This document shows positions 1-11,817 of a DNA stretch of 64,000 nucleotides, piece by piece. The stretch spans positions 23,949,501-24,013,500 of the forward strand of contig NC_133157.1 of NCBI RefSeq assembly GCF_040802235.1, given 5' to 3'. Below the pieces are notes generated by a model. It saw nothing but the letters and a program-made list of their open reading frames with translations. It was not told the DNA's origin and did no database searches. A program made the position numbers and the translations under genes. Numbering within the stretch: the first letter of the stretch is position 1; every line of letters starts with the position of its first letter. This DNA comes from Manis javanica. Lineage: Eukaryota; Chordata; Mammalia; Pholidota; Manidae.

Positions 1-112
1 CTGTTGTGGCAACCGTTTCACAATATATGTGACTCCGACCACCACACTGTACACCTTAAATTTATACAGTGATGTATGTCAGTTATTTCTCAATAAAACT
101 GGAAAAAGATTT
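1..112 (+). mobile_element. L1 LINE 3' end fragment
   Basis: The sequence runs through the common L1 3' terminal pattern (GTACACCTTAAA-like stretch, then ATTTCTCAATAAAACTGG) and stops in an A-rich tail. Only the 3' UTR end is in the window; the rest would lie upstream. It is noncoding. The subfamily is not determined. Confidence 0.7.
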
Positions 113-658
113 ATAAACACAAAGATGTTCTTTGCAACGTTATCTAAATGAGTAAGAAAAAAAAAAAACTTTCGAATGAATGACCAACAAGAGTGAAATG
201 GTGAAATGATTGTGGTATAACGACCGGATGGAATGATAGACCAATATTATAAGATGATGTAACAACAACATTGTGTAGGGGAAAAGGGCAGTTCACAAGG
301 ATGAGTGTGGACTGAGGTTGCAAACACACACAGATCCGCACGTGTAAGAGCGCTGGCAGGAGCCATAGAAAATGGAAAGTTTAATGAAGAAGGAATGTGA
401 TGAATAGTTTTCATATTTTGAATTCCCCTGAATGTTGTTCTAACCATAACTTGAAATCTGGTTCAAGCAAGGCATTATTGAGCACCCATGGGATACCTTG
501 CAACGGGCTAGCAGATACTTCAAAACGCTCTTTGGAAGAACACCACAGGGCCTTCCTGCCCAGAAGATGGAGCCCACCCCTAACACAGGCAAGAGCATTG
601 CTCCTGGGACAGGAAGGAAGGATGGGAAGGCTCTCAGTCCCTTTCAGCAGCATGTGTC
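113..658. other. Mostly unassigned; possible decayed L1 at 195-400
   Basis: A short A-run lies near 163-173. The segment from about 195 to 400 loosely follows the L1 3' region order (GTGGTATAA... TGGAATGAT... AAGATGATGT), which would be a very old sense-strand L1M/HAL1-type remnant, but the match is weak. No coding or RNA signal is visible in the rest. Confidence 0.3.
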
Positions 659-1086
659 TGTGTTCCTTATCTAGGGCTGCTGCGACACAGCCACAGACTC
701 GGCAGCTCTAACAGTGGAAATTCACCCTCTGGCAGTTCTGGAGGCTAGAAAGCTAAAACCAAGATGTCAGCAGGGCCAGGGCCCCTGGAGTCTGGGTAGA
801 ACCCTTCTTTGCCTCTTCATAGCTTCTGGCGGTGAGCACCCTTGGCACTCGTGGGCTTGCAGCTCATTCCACTGTCTGCCTCTGTCCTCACGTGGCATTC
901 TCTCTTTGTGTCTTCACATTATTTTTTCATAAGGACGCCTTCTTAAGGACCCACCCTAATCCAGTGTGACTTTGTTTTCACTTGGATGATTGCATCCATA
1001 ATGACCCTATTTCCAAGTAATTTCACATTCTGTAAGGTTCTAAGACTTCAACACATCTTCTGGGGGACACAACTCAACAGTACCTA
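659..1086 (-). mobile_element. MaLR solo LTR (MLT1-type), reverse orientation
   Basis: Read on the + strand, this has the reverse-complement order of an MLT1 LTR: CTAGGGCTGCTGCGACA, then GTTCTGGAGGCTAGAAAG, a CCACCCTAATCCAGTGTGAC block, CCTATTTCCAAGTAA, and AGACTTCAACACATCTTCTG at the far end. The length of about 430 bp suits a complete or nearly complete solo LTR. No internal retroviral sequence is attached. No clear target duplication was found. Confidence 0.8.
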
Positions 1087-2100
1087 AGCCCATGAACTGC
1101 CAAATCTGATCTGCCCCATTGCCAAAAGCCCCAGACACTTAAGAGTCTTGTTCCTGCAATTCCCCCATTAGAGTGATGTAGGTAGCAAGTAGGGCAATAT
1201 AAGTCACATTTTATGGCCCATTTGGGGGGTCATCATTTTGCACCCAGCCACAGACACTTTTTGCTGGAATTGCTGTGGAGGGGAGCTCTGAGGGCTAACT
1301 TAAATAAAGGCCTAAAGGAGGGTTTTCAAATGAGCTAGTTCTCTGACTTGGGGTTGGAAACTGCTGAGTTGCATGGTACTGTAGGTGTCCATGGCTGTGG
1401 CCTTAGCTACATTTAAATAAAATGAACATGGGACTCACCCAAATTCATGGACTCTGACTGGTTCCTGTCACCCTTAACTTTGAGGACTTTGGAGGCCATG
1501 GTGTGGGGCAATAGGGAGCAAGGAGTCGTCACAATGTGGCACAATGACAGCAGAGGCAGAAGCAAAGCGGGGTGCGCACCCAGATTTGAAAACCTAGAAG
1601 GGTTCAGCAGAAATGCAGAATTGTTCAAGGGCGACTTATAAGTATTAGAGGCAATTAAAAAATGTCCTAGATAAGCTTTAAAAGGCTTCTGGAAGGAGAT
1701 TTTTGAGCTCGGATGGAAATGAATTTCTTGTTTTATAATGCATGTGGTTTCCCTTTCCTGATAAGACCAAGCCCGAACACCATTGCATGCCCTCATGACT
1801 TGTCCTCAGCCAACCTCTCTAGCCTGAAATTTTACTCAAACCTAGGTGCTAGCTTGACATTTCCTAAACAGACCTTGTGACTCAGCACAGCCATCACCTT
1901 GTACATGGGCTGCTTCCTACCAGACACCTCTCTGGCTTGTACGCCTAGGGAAGGGAGCTGCTAAAGCCCCGAGGTGCTAAGGCCCCAGCTCAAAGAACCC
2001 TCCATTGCACTTGACCATGACATTTTCTGTATTTTCTCCATCATTTATTAAGTCCATCCAATAGTTAGTCAGCAATGAAATCTTTCGTGTGTTCGTTTGC
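1087..2100. other. Unassigned single-copy-looking sequence
   Basis: I recognise no repeat family, gene, RNA or obvious regulatory motif here. Short open frames at 1413-1796 (-) and 1447-1641 (+) have no recognisable domain and are taken as chance. Confidence 0.4.
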
Positions 2101-2132
2101 TTGTTTATTTATTTATTTAGTTAGTTAGTTAA
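2101..2132. repeat. Tetranucleotide simple repeat (TTTA)n/(GTTA)n
   Basis: A short run of TTTA-type units passes into GTTA units. It directly precedes a decayed LTR fragment. Confidence 0.8.
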
Positions 2133-2139
2133 GCCTGGC

Positions 2140-2370
2140 TCCCTCCAAAGCTCTAGGGAAGAGCTCTTCCTGCCCCTTACAAGCCTCTAGCAGCTCCTGC
2201 CATCCTTAGTCTCTTTAGCCTGTGTCTGTATCACTCCACTCGGCCTCCGACAGCAAGCAGCATTCTCTTGTGCCCTCTCTGTTTGTCTCCTTCCTCTTAT
2301 AGTCTATTATAAAGTCACTGAGTTAGAGGTCACCCAATTTCATCTTAACTTTTTCTGTTTCAGAGGTGTG
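2140..2370 (-). mobile_element. Decayed MLT1-type LTR fragment, reverse orientation
   Basis: The order of blocks (AAGCTCTAGGGAAGAGCTC, CTCTAGCAGCTCCTGCCATC, TGTATCACTCCACTCGGCCT, CTTATAGTCTATTATAAAG, CAATTTCATCTTA) follows the reverse complement of a MaLR LTR centre. Ends are indistinct and divergence is high. Confidence 0.5.
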
Positions 2371-3214
2371 ATTGACATGCTGTGGAATCTGTATTGGCTG
2401 CTGACACGGAGCCAGGCACTGTATGTAACCTGGGAGGGATGGGGGAATGGATATGACGTGAACTCTCAGGCAGGACAAGAGTTTGGCTTGTGGGTAAAGA
2501 GTTGGAGGTTCAACGGGAGAGCTCTGTGGAACTAAAATAAGAGCCAGTTATACTCTGCACATTCCACTGCAGGGAAGATTTGGGAGCCCTGTGCCATGAC
2601 AGCAGGATGGCTCTATATTCCCAGACCAGCCTTCCTCTCTGTATGCAGCCTAGAGAGGAGAGGCACCCTTTGGGACGGGAGTTCTCACACCTCAGTGGGA
2701 AGTACAGGAACAGAAGGCATTCACGGGTCTAGCTGTCCCCATCTGTGGCAATGGCCCAGCCAGGTGGCCTGAAGAGGAACATAAAACCTCTGAGAGCAGC
2801 CTCCCATCCTCCCATGGGAAGCCCCGAATCCCTCCCGAGGAACACACAGACACACAGTGCCTTGCTTTTGACATTGGGCAAGTGTCACGTCTTGACTGAG
2901 GAGACGGATTCTATTTCCTCAGCCCAGTTCTACTCCGGGGAAATATCCAAGCCTCACAGGCTGCAGGGACAGTCGCTTATCCCTGGTCCTCGGCAGGCCC
3001 CTCTGTGCTTCCGTTAGATCAGAGCTTTTGTTTCCTCCTTGCCCCTCTATTTTTGATTGCATATACTTCCTCTATTTGGTGCCCCAGTGGTCCAAGCACC
3101 CCCCCTACATATCACTTCCACAAGAGAAATTAGCAGAGGTAAACGAACCACTTCTTCCTCGGTTCTCGCTCCAAACCCTGCCCTTCCCTCTTCCACCGCA
3201 AGCCCCCTGCTCAC
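2371..3214. other. Mostly unassigned; faint L2-like patch near 2395-2490
   Basis: A stretch with GCCAGGCACTGTATG and following A/G-rich sequence may be a very old antisense L2 remnant. Nothing else is recognisable. Confidence 0.3.
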
Positions 3215-3345
3215 GGGAGGTGCTGCTTCCCTGACTCTCTGGCCCCTTGGACTGTGAGCTCAGGGCGGGGACCCTGCCTGTTTCATCTCTATTCCCTGGG
3301 CAGAGCCTGGTGCAGAGTACATGTGTTCACTGTATTGACCCGAAG
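3215..3345 (+). mobile_element. L2 LINE 3' end
   Basis: The stretch reads GACTGTGAGCTCAGGGCGGG, then a TTTCATCTCTATTCCCTGGG block, CAGAGCCTGGTGCAGAGTA and a short tail. This is the typical order of an L2 3' UTR on the sense strand. Confidence 0.7.
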
Positions 3346-4101
3346 GGTAGAATAAAACAAAAGTTGGTTGTGCCTATTTATTCTGATACTTACCTTGATT
3401 TCTCATTTAAAGCCTCTCTGGGTGAAAACAAATGGGAAAAGTGTGTCCTATCATCTGTTGCCTGTTCTCAAGCTGCAGAATTTCCTCTGTCCAGACCTGT
3501 ACTTAGATGAACACCTTGTTGCAGAGTAAATGAATGAACCAATGAATCACAAAAAGGCAGGACTAGAATGTCTCTTAGAGATCAGCTCAACCAACCCTCA
3601 GTGACCAGATGGACCCTGAGAACCAAGTCCGGCAGTGAGTCCTTGGCAGGCTCAGGAGGAAAATGCAAGTCTCCTTCCAAAACCACCTTTTTATTCAGAT
3701 CTCTGTGCAAAGACGTGTAGCACATCGAGGGTTGGGGTAAAGGGGCATCCTACAGCTGCCACCCCACCTATGAGGTTGGCAGTACCCAGATGTGCCACTG
3801 ATTCTATCCCGGATGAGTGTTATTTCCCAATAGGGCCACATCCTTTGCAGAGGACATGTGAAAAACTGTTAGGAGCACATGTCCAGTAGGGAGCTGCAAG
3901 TTGCCAGCCTCTTTGCTTCCCTGGCCCAGGGCCACCCCAAGTTGGTGCTTCCTCCTGCCCAAGGAGGCAGAGAGAAACCTGAAGTTCCTGCAGGGAGTTG
4001 AGCCACAGATGCAGGAGGGACACTTTCCTCACTGATATTTCACAATCACCAAACCACCAGCCACATGCAATCACTGGCTAAAAAGCAAAATGTGTGAATT
4101 T

Positions 4102-4104
<3 letters not shown>
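3346..4104. other. Unassigned sequence
   Basis: No confident repeat or gene. A short TCTTAGAGATCAGCTCAACC-like segment near 3570 resembles a widespread old mammalian repeat motif, but it is too short to classify. Confidence 0.3.

Positions 4105-4156
<52 letters not shown>
4105..4156. repeat. (TG)n dinucleotide microsatellite
   Basis: An uninterrupted alternating TG tract of roughly 26 units. It is likely length-variable between individuals. The open frame reading as poly-Thr/His across it on the minus strand is an artefact of the repeat. Confidence 0.97.
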
Positions 4157-4159
<3 letters not shown>

Positions 4160-4917
4160 GTATATGTAGGAAAACACATATAATAAGGTTTGAAGGAAAC
4201 TCAGACAGCCAACAGAATTCCTTGTAATGGCAGTGTGAATTTTGGCCGAAAGAACCTGTTAGGGACACGGAGAAGAGAGGTTTATTCAAGTCAAGAGCCA
4301 TTGTTAGATCAGCAGATGCGAAAGGGAGAAAAAAAAATACAAAAAACAACCAAACCCTCCCAGGAGGGTATTTGTATGTATATACAAACAAACACATACT
4401 GTGTTTCTTACACACAAATTAATAAATGTTCAATTACAAGAAAAACTGGGAATAGTATTGTTTTCACTTTCTGTGTCTAATATTTTAGGCGCTATTATGT
4501 CACAAGCTTAAAGATCACAAAGAAAGATCTTACCAAGAACACAAGACCAAATTTAACAAGTTTGTTGCCTGTTTGCCTGTTGGTTTTCAGGTCTTTGCTA
4601 AGCGATAGAAAGAACAACATATCTCTAAGATAGGATTGCCTAAGATAAAGGACACTCAAATGAATTTGAATTTCAGACATACAAATATTTTTGTGTGGAT
4701 AATCATGTTCCAAACATCACATGGAACATACTTCTACTAAACAAGTATTTTTTATAAATCTGAAATTCAAGTTTAACTGGCTGGCCTACATTTTTACTTG
4801 CTAAGTCTGACAGCCTGACTGCCAGGCCACTGGCTGGTCAGCACGGGTATTTTATTTTGTAAGACTACAACCATCACCATGCCTCCCTCACCCTTCCCAC
4901 AATGCCAGGCCTGAAAA
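4157..4917. other. Unassigned AT-rich sequence
   Basis: No recognisable element. The short open frames lack any domain. Confidence 0.35.
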
Positions 4918-5035
4918 CTGATCTGTGTCCAATGTCCTTGTTTCACAGATAAGGAAACTGAGGGGGAGGTGACTTGCTCAAGGTCACACAAAGATTCAGT
5001 GGTACAGCCAGGTCCCACACACAGTCTTACTGCTC
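4918..5035 (-). mobile_element. MIR SINE, antisense
   Basis: TTTCACAGATAAGGAAACTG followed by TGACTTGCTCAAGGTCACAC is the antisense of the MIR core and tail. Flanks are diverged. Confidence 0.8.
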
Positions 5036-5409
5036 CAAGTCAGTTTGCCACAAACGATAGCAGCCCAGGTTGCCACAGAGACATCTAGAAAGGTCGAGCC
5101 AAAGTTCCAGCCACTCTAGGATCAAGTGACCATAGAAATAAGCTAAGGTCCTTGGACCTATTCACTTGGAAATGTTAGGTTAAAAGTTGAAGAGTCATGA
5201 ATTTTAGCACTTTAATTTCCCAGAACTTTGGACTCAAGTGAGATTGTCTATGAAATCCAGCATATAAAATAAAACCAGAACTGCTGTGGTTGAATCAGTT
5301 AGGGTGGCAGCCCTCATGGCCCTCCCTTTCTCTACCAAAGCATCCCAGAATTATATTCCTGGATTCTCTTGAGTTCCATCAAGTGCCATGGAATGACCAC
5401 TAATGAGAT
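5036..5409. other. Unassigned sequence
   Basis: No recognised repeat, gene or RNA. Confidence 0.35.
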
Positions 5410-5560
5410 GGAACAAGCACAGGCTTTGCATTCAGTAACTTCTCCATCACCATCCCTGGGCCAGTCACTAACTTCTTTGAGTCTTGGTTTCTTGATCCTG
5501 CATGAGTGTAAGTGCACCAGGTGCAGCAAGGCACCAGACCAGCCAGTGTTCATCCACGTG
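5410..5560 (+). mobile_element. Probable MIR SINE, sense
   Basis: GGGCCAGTCACTAACTTCTT followed by GAGTCTTGGTTTCTTGATCC fits a diverged MIR core region. The 5' tRNA-like part is not clear. Confidence 0.5.
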
Positions 5561-8261
5561 TTTGCTTTCATGGAAATGAATGAAGAATTTGTAGAAAACA
5601 GACTGGACATTTTGTTCACTCCATTTTTGCTCTACTCTTCAATTATCGGCAATCTTCTATTGTCACTCCTTTGGAGATATTACAGATAGATTCCAATAGG
5701 TCTGCTGTGGCTCCTGATAATGGATTCTGCAGTGCTCAGCAGTCAGATTATGACCACGGTGTCTGTGACTAGTCAGGTAAACAAAAGCTATGGCAAATCT
5801 TTGGCCCTTCCAGGCAGCCAGGACCACATTCCCTGACCAGAAACTTCAGCAGCTAGGACCCGTCAGCTCTCCAGTATCTCAGGTGAGTTTGTGAGGAGCC
5901 CAAAGCTCTTGGTTCCTGAGAAGACACTTGGATGTCCTAAGAACACCTGGTGTATACATAACACAAAAGCTGGGTCCACATGTAGGCCACTGTTTGACCG
6001 GTCTGTCAAGGGTGGCCTCGCCCAGATCATGCCTAGTGGCACTGTGCTTGCTGCAATGCATCTGCTCCCCAGACCACTGTCTGGCCATGTACTTTTCATA
6101 TTCTCCCATGTTGAGACCTTTAGATCTTATCCTTCATTTAAATTCAACACTTGTTATACCTTAGCATTCTAGATTCTAGGAACACAACTCATGGCCTTGT
6201 GTGCTTCCTACGAACACAAGTCATGGCCTTAAGGAAATCCCGGGAAGCAGGAACCCAGGGGACATGGCATGGACTAGGGTGGTAAACTATATGTATATCT
6301 TAAGGCAAGTCTTCCCTTTGTTCTTTGGTTTCTACCAAAGGGCACAGACTGCCTGCCTCACCAGGAGATTGGGAGAATCTAAAAATGATGGGTCTATGCA
6401 GATCTGTAAGATTAAATGTCAGATCTTGTATTTCTACTGATGAGTTAGGGCTTTCATCAACACTATATTCTCCCATCCTAATGCCTAGTAGAAAGTAATT
6501 GATCAATAAATACTTGGTCTCATTAAAATGAATTCCTGACAATAGATTAAAATATTTGCTGAAATGCACAAAGAAGATTGACATTTCACGTCTCCTGCCT
6601 TTGTGATGCTTTGAATAATGAGATCTTCCCTCTCTACAATATCCTAGTGGACATGTTCTTGTAAAGGAAAGGTTCACTTAGAGTTCCTTCCCTCTCTGGT
6701 AGTGGTTTTCTAGTAAAGGAAGAAAAATGTGAAAAACTGCACTTCATTTAGGAGTACAAGTGATGGGGATAGGACCAGCATAGCACATTCCGAGTGACTG
6801 AGAGGAGATACAAATGGGTATGAATTTGTGTGTGTGCAATAGATCAGTTAGCCTGGAATCTATCACCCTGAGAATGAAAATAAATAAATTATGAAGCCCC
6901 TCCTAGAAATCTTAATCATCTGCCCTGGCCCCTAAAGTCTTAAATCTCTTATAAAGTCCTCCCTTACGTACAAGAAATCCTTGAGTGTTTTTCTCAGGGG
7001 CACATTTATATTTGAGGATAAATATAAATAAGACTGCAGTGGAATTCAGAATATTCCTATGCACCAAGGGATGGAAAGAGCTACTCTTCAGGGACATATT
7101 GACGACATGGGATGAAGGAGTTCATGAGGAAACTCTGAGGCCAGGCCACGTGAGATGACTATTTGCAAATTCCTCGAATTTAAAGTTGAGGAACTGGGCA
7201 CACAGAAATATCCTTCCTTGAGCAGAGGGTAAAGGGGGCATTCATGAGAATAAGTTGTCAATGGAAAGAAGAAATAAAGACCAGACCACGAGGAAACCTT
7301 GGTCTTGTGTAAGCATTTCCATGTCAAGTTCCTAGGCTGTGCTGATGAAGGTCTGAATCCCAGGACCTAATTCCATCCCACAGTTCTGTCTGAGTGTCAC
7401 CCCATTCCCTCCAGACAGCCCAGGTTTAACCTGTCAAAAGGAGATGACCTCCTAGAGCTAAAAGGCTGCTCAGGACCCCCACTGACCACACTGCTTCTTT
7501 GCATTTGAATTTTAGAGTTTGGAAAGAATTTTCCCATCCATGATCTCCCTTGCTCCTCTCCGGCATCCTGGGAATAAACATTTTGTCATACCCATACCCC
7601 AGATAAGAGGCCCAGCCATAGCATGCCTGCACAAAGGGTGAAAAGCCTATTTGCAATTATGAAATAGCATTTAAACTACTTAGGGATAAACGGAGTGAAG
7701 AAATTTCCGGTCACATTTATGCTTTTGGAAAACAGCCTTTCCAGAGCATAAGCAGAACCAAAACTAAGTATTAATTGCCTAATAACCACAGTTTTAACTG
7801 GATGGAATTTTTATGAGATGCCCAAATTGGGCATGCCATGTTGCTAAGCAAAAGGACTGAAAATTGTCATTTTAATTTGTTTTTCTCAACGGATTCTAGT
7901 CCTTTCATTCATCTTCATTAATAGGATGGGTAGGAAATGGAAAGCAACGCCACAAGGATGCTTAAATTCCTTAGAATTAGAGAAATGTGACATGTAAATA
8001 AAAGTGTCCCTGCTACCCACCGTAGCCCCTACCAAAGTCTGTCTTGTTTGGGGAATAAAGTCATTTTTCTCCATTAAGACAGCTCTGTCGAAAATGTCAG
8101 CATCCATGGAGCCACTGTAGGCAAGGCTGACTTGTAAGTGCCTGCAGATAAATTGCTTTGACCTGAGGCACTTCTACTTAGCTGGTTGCCTGGCACCATG
8201 TGGGACACACTTGCAGCATAGACTTCCCTAGAACTCTAGAATAACTGAAGTGCCTATCCAC
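5561..8261. other. Long stretch mostly without recognisable features
   Basis: An imperfect duplication of about 18 bp lies at 6181-6230 (AACACAACTCATGGCCTT and AACACAAGTCATGGCCTT, 32 bp apart). A short L2/MIR-like 3' tail (GATCAATAAATACTTGG) lies near 6498-6515. The remaining sequence shows no repeat family, RNA gene or credible exon to me. Confidence 0.35.
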
Positions 8262-8365
8262 CCCCTGGTTTTACCAAAGAGGAAACAGGGACTGGAGGGT
8301 GAAAGGCCTTAGCTGGCCATGTCAGCTCCGGGGCCAGAATCAAGGGCTATGTTTCTAGCTCAAAG
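8262..8365 (-). mobile_element. Probable MIR SINE fragment, antisense
   Basis: TTTACCAAAGAGGAAACAGG, GGCCTTAGCTGGCCATGTC and CCGGGGCCAGAATCAAGG follow the antisense MIR order. It directly abuts the compound minisatellite. Confidence 0.5.
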
Positions 8366-8373
8366 TGTGCTAT

Positions 8374-8381
8374 GGTGTAGA

Positions 8382-8425
<44 letters not shown>

Positions 8426-8441
8426 ACTGAGGTGGTGTAGA

Positions 8442-8483
<42 letters not shown>

Positions 8484-8553
8484 ACTGAGGTGGTGTAGAG
8501 TCTGTGTGTGTGTGTGTGTGTGTGTTTGTGTGCGTGCACTGAGATGGTGTAGA

Positions 8554-8600
<47 letters not shown>

Positions 8601-8616
8601 TGCGTGCACTGAGGTG
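8374..8616. repeat. Compound minisatellite: four units of spacer plus long (TG)n
   Basis: Four consecutive units begin at about 8374, 8434, 8492 and 8546. Each has a spacer of the form CACTGAGGTGGTGTAGAGT and then a long TG tract, giving unit lengths near 60, 58, 54 and 70 bp. Units 3 and 4 share a TTTGTG...GCGTGCACTGAG variant end. The block probably arose by duplication of an initial TG tract together with its flank. Open frames through it encode only Val/Cys or Thr/His repeats and are not genes. Confidence 0.95.
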
Positions 8617-9984
8617 AAAGGCCAGGGCTGGAAAAGGATTCTTTGGGAGGTGAAACCTAGCTGGGTCTCTCAAATGGTAAGCAAGAGTTACAAAGGCAGG
8701 GAAGAAAGAAAGGTAGTACGTTTACGACAAGAGAGGAGTCCCGCAGTGTGAGAATCTGGGTATTGCAGGGACTGCAAGAAGTTCAGTTTTGTCTGGGGAA
8801 GTGGGTGGAGACTGGGAGAGAGAAGGGCAAGAGCCAGATCAAAGACCTTCATGCTCCTGCTAACTGCCTCTGCCTGCTCTGTGCCAGCTGCTGGCTCCTG
8901 AAGAATGTGGCCAGCTGTCTGTGCTCTTGCTGGAGATATCATCAACCCCCTGGGCATCAGCTGCCTCCATCTTTACCATATCTTCCCCTTGAGGGCACCA
9001 CCCACCTCTCTCCATCTGCCCTTCCACTGGAGTTTCTACCAGACGTGTAGGGGCAGGACGAGGGAGGCATTGTGGAAACAGATAGTGAGAGGAGGGTCTT
9101 GAGTCCCCTTTAAGAGAGTCACGTCCAGGAAGTGGTCCTAGCTGATACTAGGGACTCCTTCCTACCTTCAAGGTTTATGCACAGTCCAGAAGAGTGGTGC
9201 CCAAGGGGACCACAAGAGCTTCAGGCCTGCCATGGCTGACTTATGGGGCAAGGTTGGGGTTTGTAGGGTTTCTTCCAAGGCCTTGTCTCCTGCTTCTGCA
9301 CAGCCCTGCAGTACTGACCCCCACCCCGGCCCCATGAGGGTAGGATAGCCACACCATGCTGGGGTGTCAGTACTCGCTGCCTGCATCCCTGGAGTTGGGT
9401 TACTGGTGAGAGATGCAAGGAGTTTTCTGGAACTGACGACTCCTTGCCATTCCAGAATGGTGCCCCTTCATAGAGGTGGTCTTCAGAAACATGCCTGTCC
9501 TTCTGATTTGGGAACAGCAGCACTGTTTTTGCTCACTGGCGTTGGTAATTTGAAATTTTCGAGTAGAGGGTATTTGATTGCTGTGGGAAAAACACAGTTT
9601 TGAAATCCCGAAGGGCACTGGCTTCGTCCACTGCTGGAGGCAGCTCATACCAGCCTGTGAGAGCAGAATGTGCACGCTTCTTCCCAACTCCATGGCTGCT
9701 GACATCACCTTGGTGGCTTAAAATATTTGCCATATTTCAGCCATGGTAAAAATATTTGCACCACAGATCTCACTCCTGACAAGAACCACATGAAGCCAAC
9801 ACTCAGAGCAAAGAACGCACTTCCTTGTACAAATGAAGGGCAGAATTCCAGTACTCTGGAATGGCCTGAAGAGTGAGAAACATCACAGCTTTAAAAGCAC
9901 TCTTCCTGACAACCTTCCAACTAATGGATATCATGTGATTTTATTATTTTATTTGCACCGCAACAGGGATTCTTTTCAGAGTGC
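8617..9984. other. Unassigned sequence
   Basis: No confident repeat or gene. Near 9715-9765 the 11-mer motif AAAATATTTGC occurs twice around a CATATTTCAGCCATGG segment, possibly part of an old LTR or DNA element that I cannot name. Confidence 0.3.
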
Positions 9985-10165
9985 AGTAACAGGAGACCTG
10001 AACTGGAATCAGAAGCATGGGTTGATGTCTGGGCTCACCATTGATTGTGCTCTTGGGTTAGTCTCTGAGCCTCAGTTTCTACATCTCTAAAATGAGGTTG
10101 ACAAGCTACTTCCCACCCTGATTGTGAGGACTGAAAGGAATAAAAGACATTAACTATTGAATTCT
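9985..10165 (+). mobile_element. MIR SINE, sense
   Basis: The CTGAACTGGAATCAGAAGCA segment, GTGCTCTTGGGTTAGTCTCT, GAGCCTCAGTTTCTACATCT and GAGGACTGAAAGGAATAAAA follow the MIR consensus order from the middle to the 3' part. Confidence 0.75.
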
Positions 10166-10656
10166 GGGCAGGTAGCACAGAGAGTAAGATGAATCACAGA
10201 GGCTAGAAAATGTGGGACCCATCTTGACAGTCAAATAAAGAGCTCCTCTTCCTACAAGGGGAATTCCGTCCCTCCAAGTGGATTTAACATTGCCCCAGTA
10301 TTAACTGGGCATTTTCCTCATCATGAGCCACCGTAGTCTGTGCCCGCTCAGCTGAGCTGTGAGATAATCCCAGGCAGGTGAGGAGACTTGCCCGCCTGCC
10401 GTTGCCCTCTCTGCTGGTGGTACTGGCAACGATGCCCTCGGCAGCTGTCACAGCCAGATGTTGGCAAGCATGGGAGCTTTAGAAACTTCTCCAGCTGTAA
10501 CATCTTTGATCACTGGAAATTCTCTAGACTCATGAAGAAACAAATTTTATTAACTGCTATGAGCATGCTTTCTTCCTCTGAGATCTCTAGAGAAAGAATT
10601 GTCTGTTTTTGGGGGAGTCTTAAAAAGATGAGTCCCAGCAGAAGGTCTGAGGGCAA
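10166..10656. other. Unassigned sequence
   Basis: No recognisable feature. Confidence 0.35.
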
Positions 10657-11250
10657 TGGTCTGGTTCTTGTTGCTGTGTAACAAATCATTCCAACACTTA
10701 GTGGCTTAAAGTAACCATTTTAGCATACTCAGATTCTGTGGGTCGGAGATTCAGAAAGGGAACCGGCTTGACTCTGTTCCCCAATATCTGAAGACTCAGC
10801 TGGGGAAACTCAAGGGCTCAGGGTGATTCAACAGATAGGGACTGGAGTGATCTGGAAGCATCTCCACCTGTTTGTCTGGCTGCTGCAAAGACCTCTGCTG
10901 GTGTGTCAGCCAGGGAGCCTGCACGTGTCCTTCCTGGGGGCCTGGGCCTCCCCACAGCACGGCGGCCTCAGGTTCCTGAAATGCCAGCTCAGGATACCAA
11001 AAGCAAATGTTTCAGCTCCCAAGGTGGAAGCCCACCTCGCTTCCCAGTCCCAAGCTAGTATGACTTGGCCTCCGAAGTCACTCAGCGTCACATCTGCAGC
11101 ATTCTATTCCTTCTGAACAAGTTGGGGACCCTGCTCAGATTCAAGAGGAGGAGGAGAATTACACTCCACCTCTTGATGAGAAAGTGGCAAGGTTCTAGAA
11201 AAACATGTGGAACGGGAGGTATTGCACCGTACTTGGAGAATACAATCTGT
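10657..11250 (-). mobile_element. ERVL-MaLR (MLT1-like) LTR, reverse orientation
   Basis: The + strand reads GTTGCTGTGTAACAAATCAT, ACACTTAGTGGCTTAAAG and TTCTGTGGGTCGGAGATTC at one end. At the other it reads TCAGCGTCACATCTGCAGCA, ACACTCCACCTCTTGATGAG and GAGAATACAATCTGTTGCC. This is the reverse of an old MaLR/ERVL LTR. At about 590 bp it looks nearly complete. No internal viral genes are present. Confidence 0.75.
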
Positions 11251-11565
11251 TGCCGGTAGCAACAGATACTTCTTGCAGGGGGCCTTTTCCTTCCCATGTG
11301 TACGATGTGGAAGCTCCAGCTTTGATGCCTGCCCTTGGCCTTTATAGGGGTCTGCTCTTCTCCAAGCCTAAGGCTGGGCCAGGCTCATCACTCCTGCATG
11401 ATGGTCCCATTAACAGCATTTTGCAAGCATCTTGGGGGCCAAATTCATAACTAGTTCATCTGGAATCTCCCAACCACATGCTTCTCCTGGCCCAGAACAG
11501 GGCCCACAAATGGTTATGGAATTGGGATTATTTGGTTATTCATATCTTACAGAATATAATAATAA
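11251..11565. other. Unassigned sequence
   Basis: No recognised repeat, gene or regulatory motif between the LTR and the next MIR. Confidence 0.35.
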
Positions 11566-11817
11566 TTTCAATAAACATTTACATAATGCTTCTTATGTGC
11601 CAGGCACAGCTTCTAAAGTTGCTAAGTATTTTAGATATACTAACTCCTTTAATCCTCCAAGTAGCATTAGGAGGTAAGGACTAGTGTTAGCCCCATTTTA
11701 CATAAAAGAAACTGAGACACAGGCAGGTTTACTGACTTGCCCACGATCACTCAGCTAACAAATGGCAAAGCCAAGATCTGCTGCCTAGAGTCCGGCCTCT
11801 TCACCACACCGCCTCCC
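11566..11817 (-). mobile_element. MIR SINE, antisense, near full length
   Basis: One of the best-preserved MIRs in the window. It contains ATGTGCCAGGCACAGCTTC, ACTCCTTTAATCCTCC, CCCCATTTTACATAAAAGAA, ACTGACTTGCCCACGATCAC and a diverged tRNA-like end near CTTCACCACACCGCC. Confidence 0.9.

Noticed and set aside
4071..4415. Minus-strand frame with a Thr/His run
   Set aside because: Caused by the (TG)n microsatellite; flanks have no domain.
8374..8616. CRISPR-like spacing of a repeated 20-bp motif
   Set aside because: The 'spacers' are themselves TG repeats, there are only four units, and the genome is mammalian.
8347..8751. Val/Cys and Thr/His repeat proteins
   Set aside because: Direct translation of the TG/CA compound repeat.
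9715..9765. Repeated AAAATATTTGC motif
   Set aside because: Only two short copies in AT-rich sequence; too short to call a structured element.
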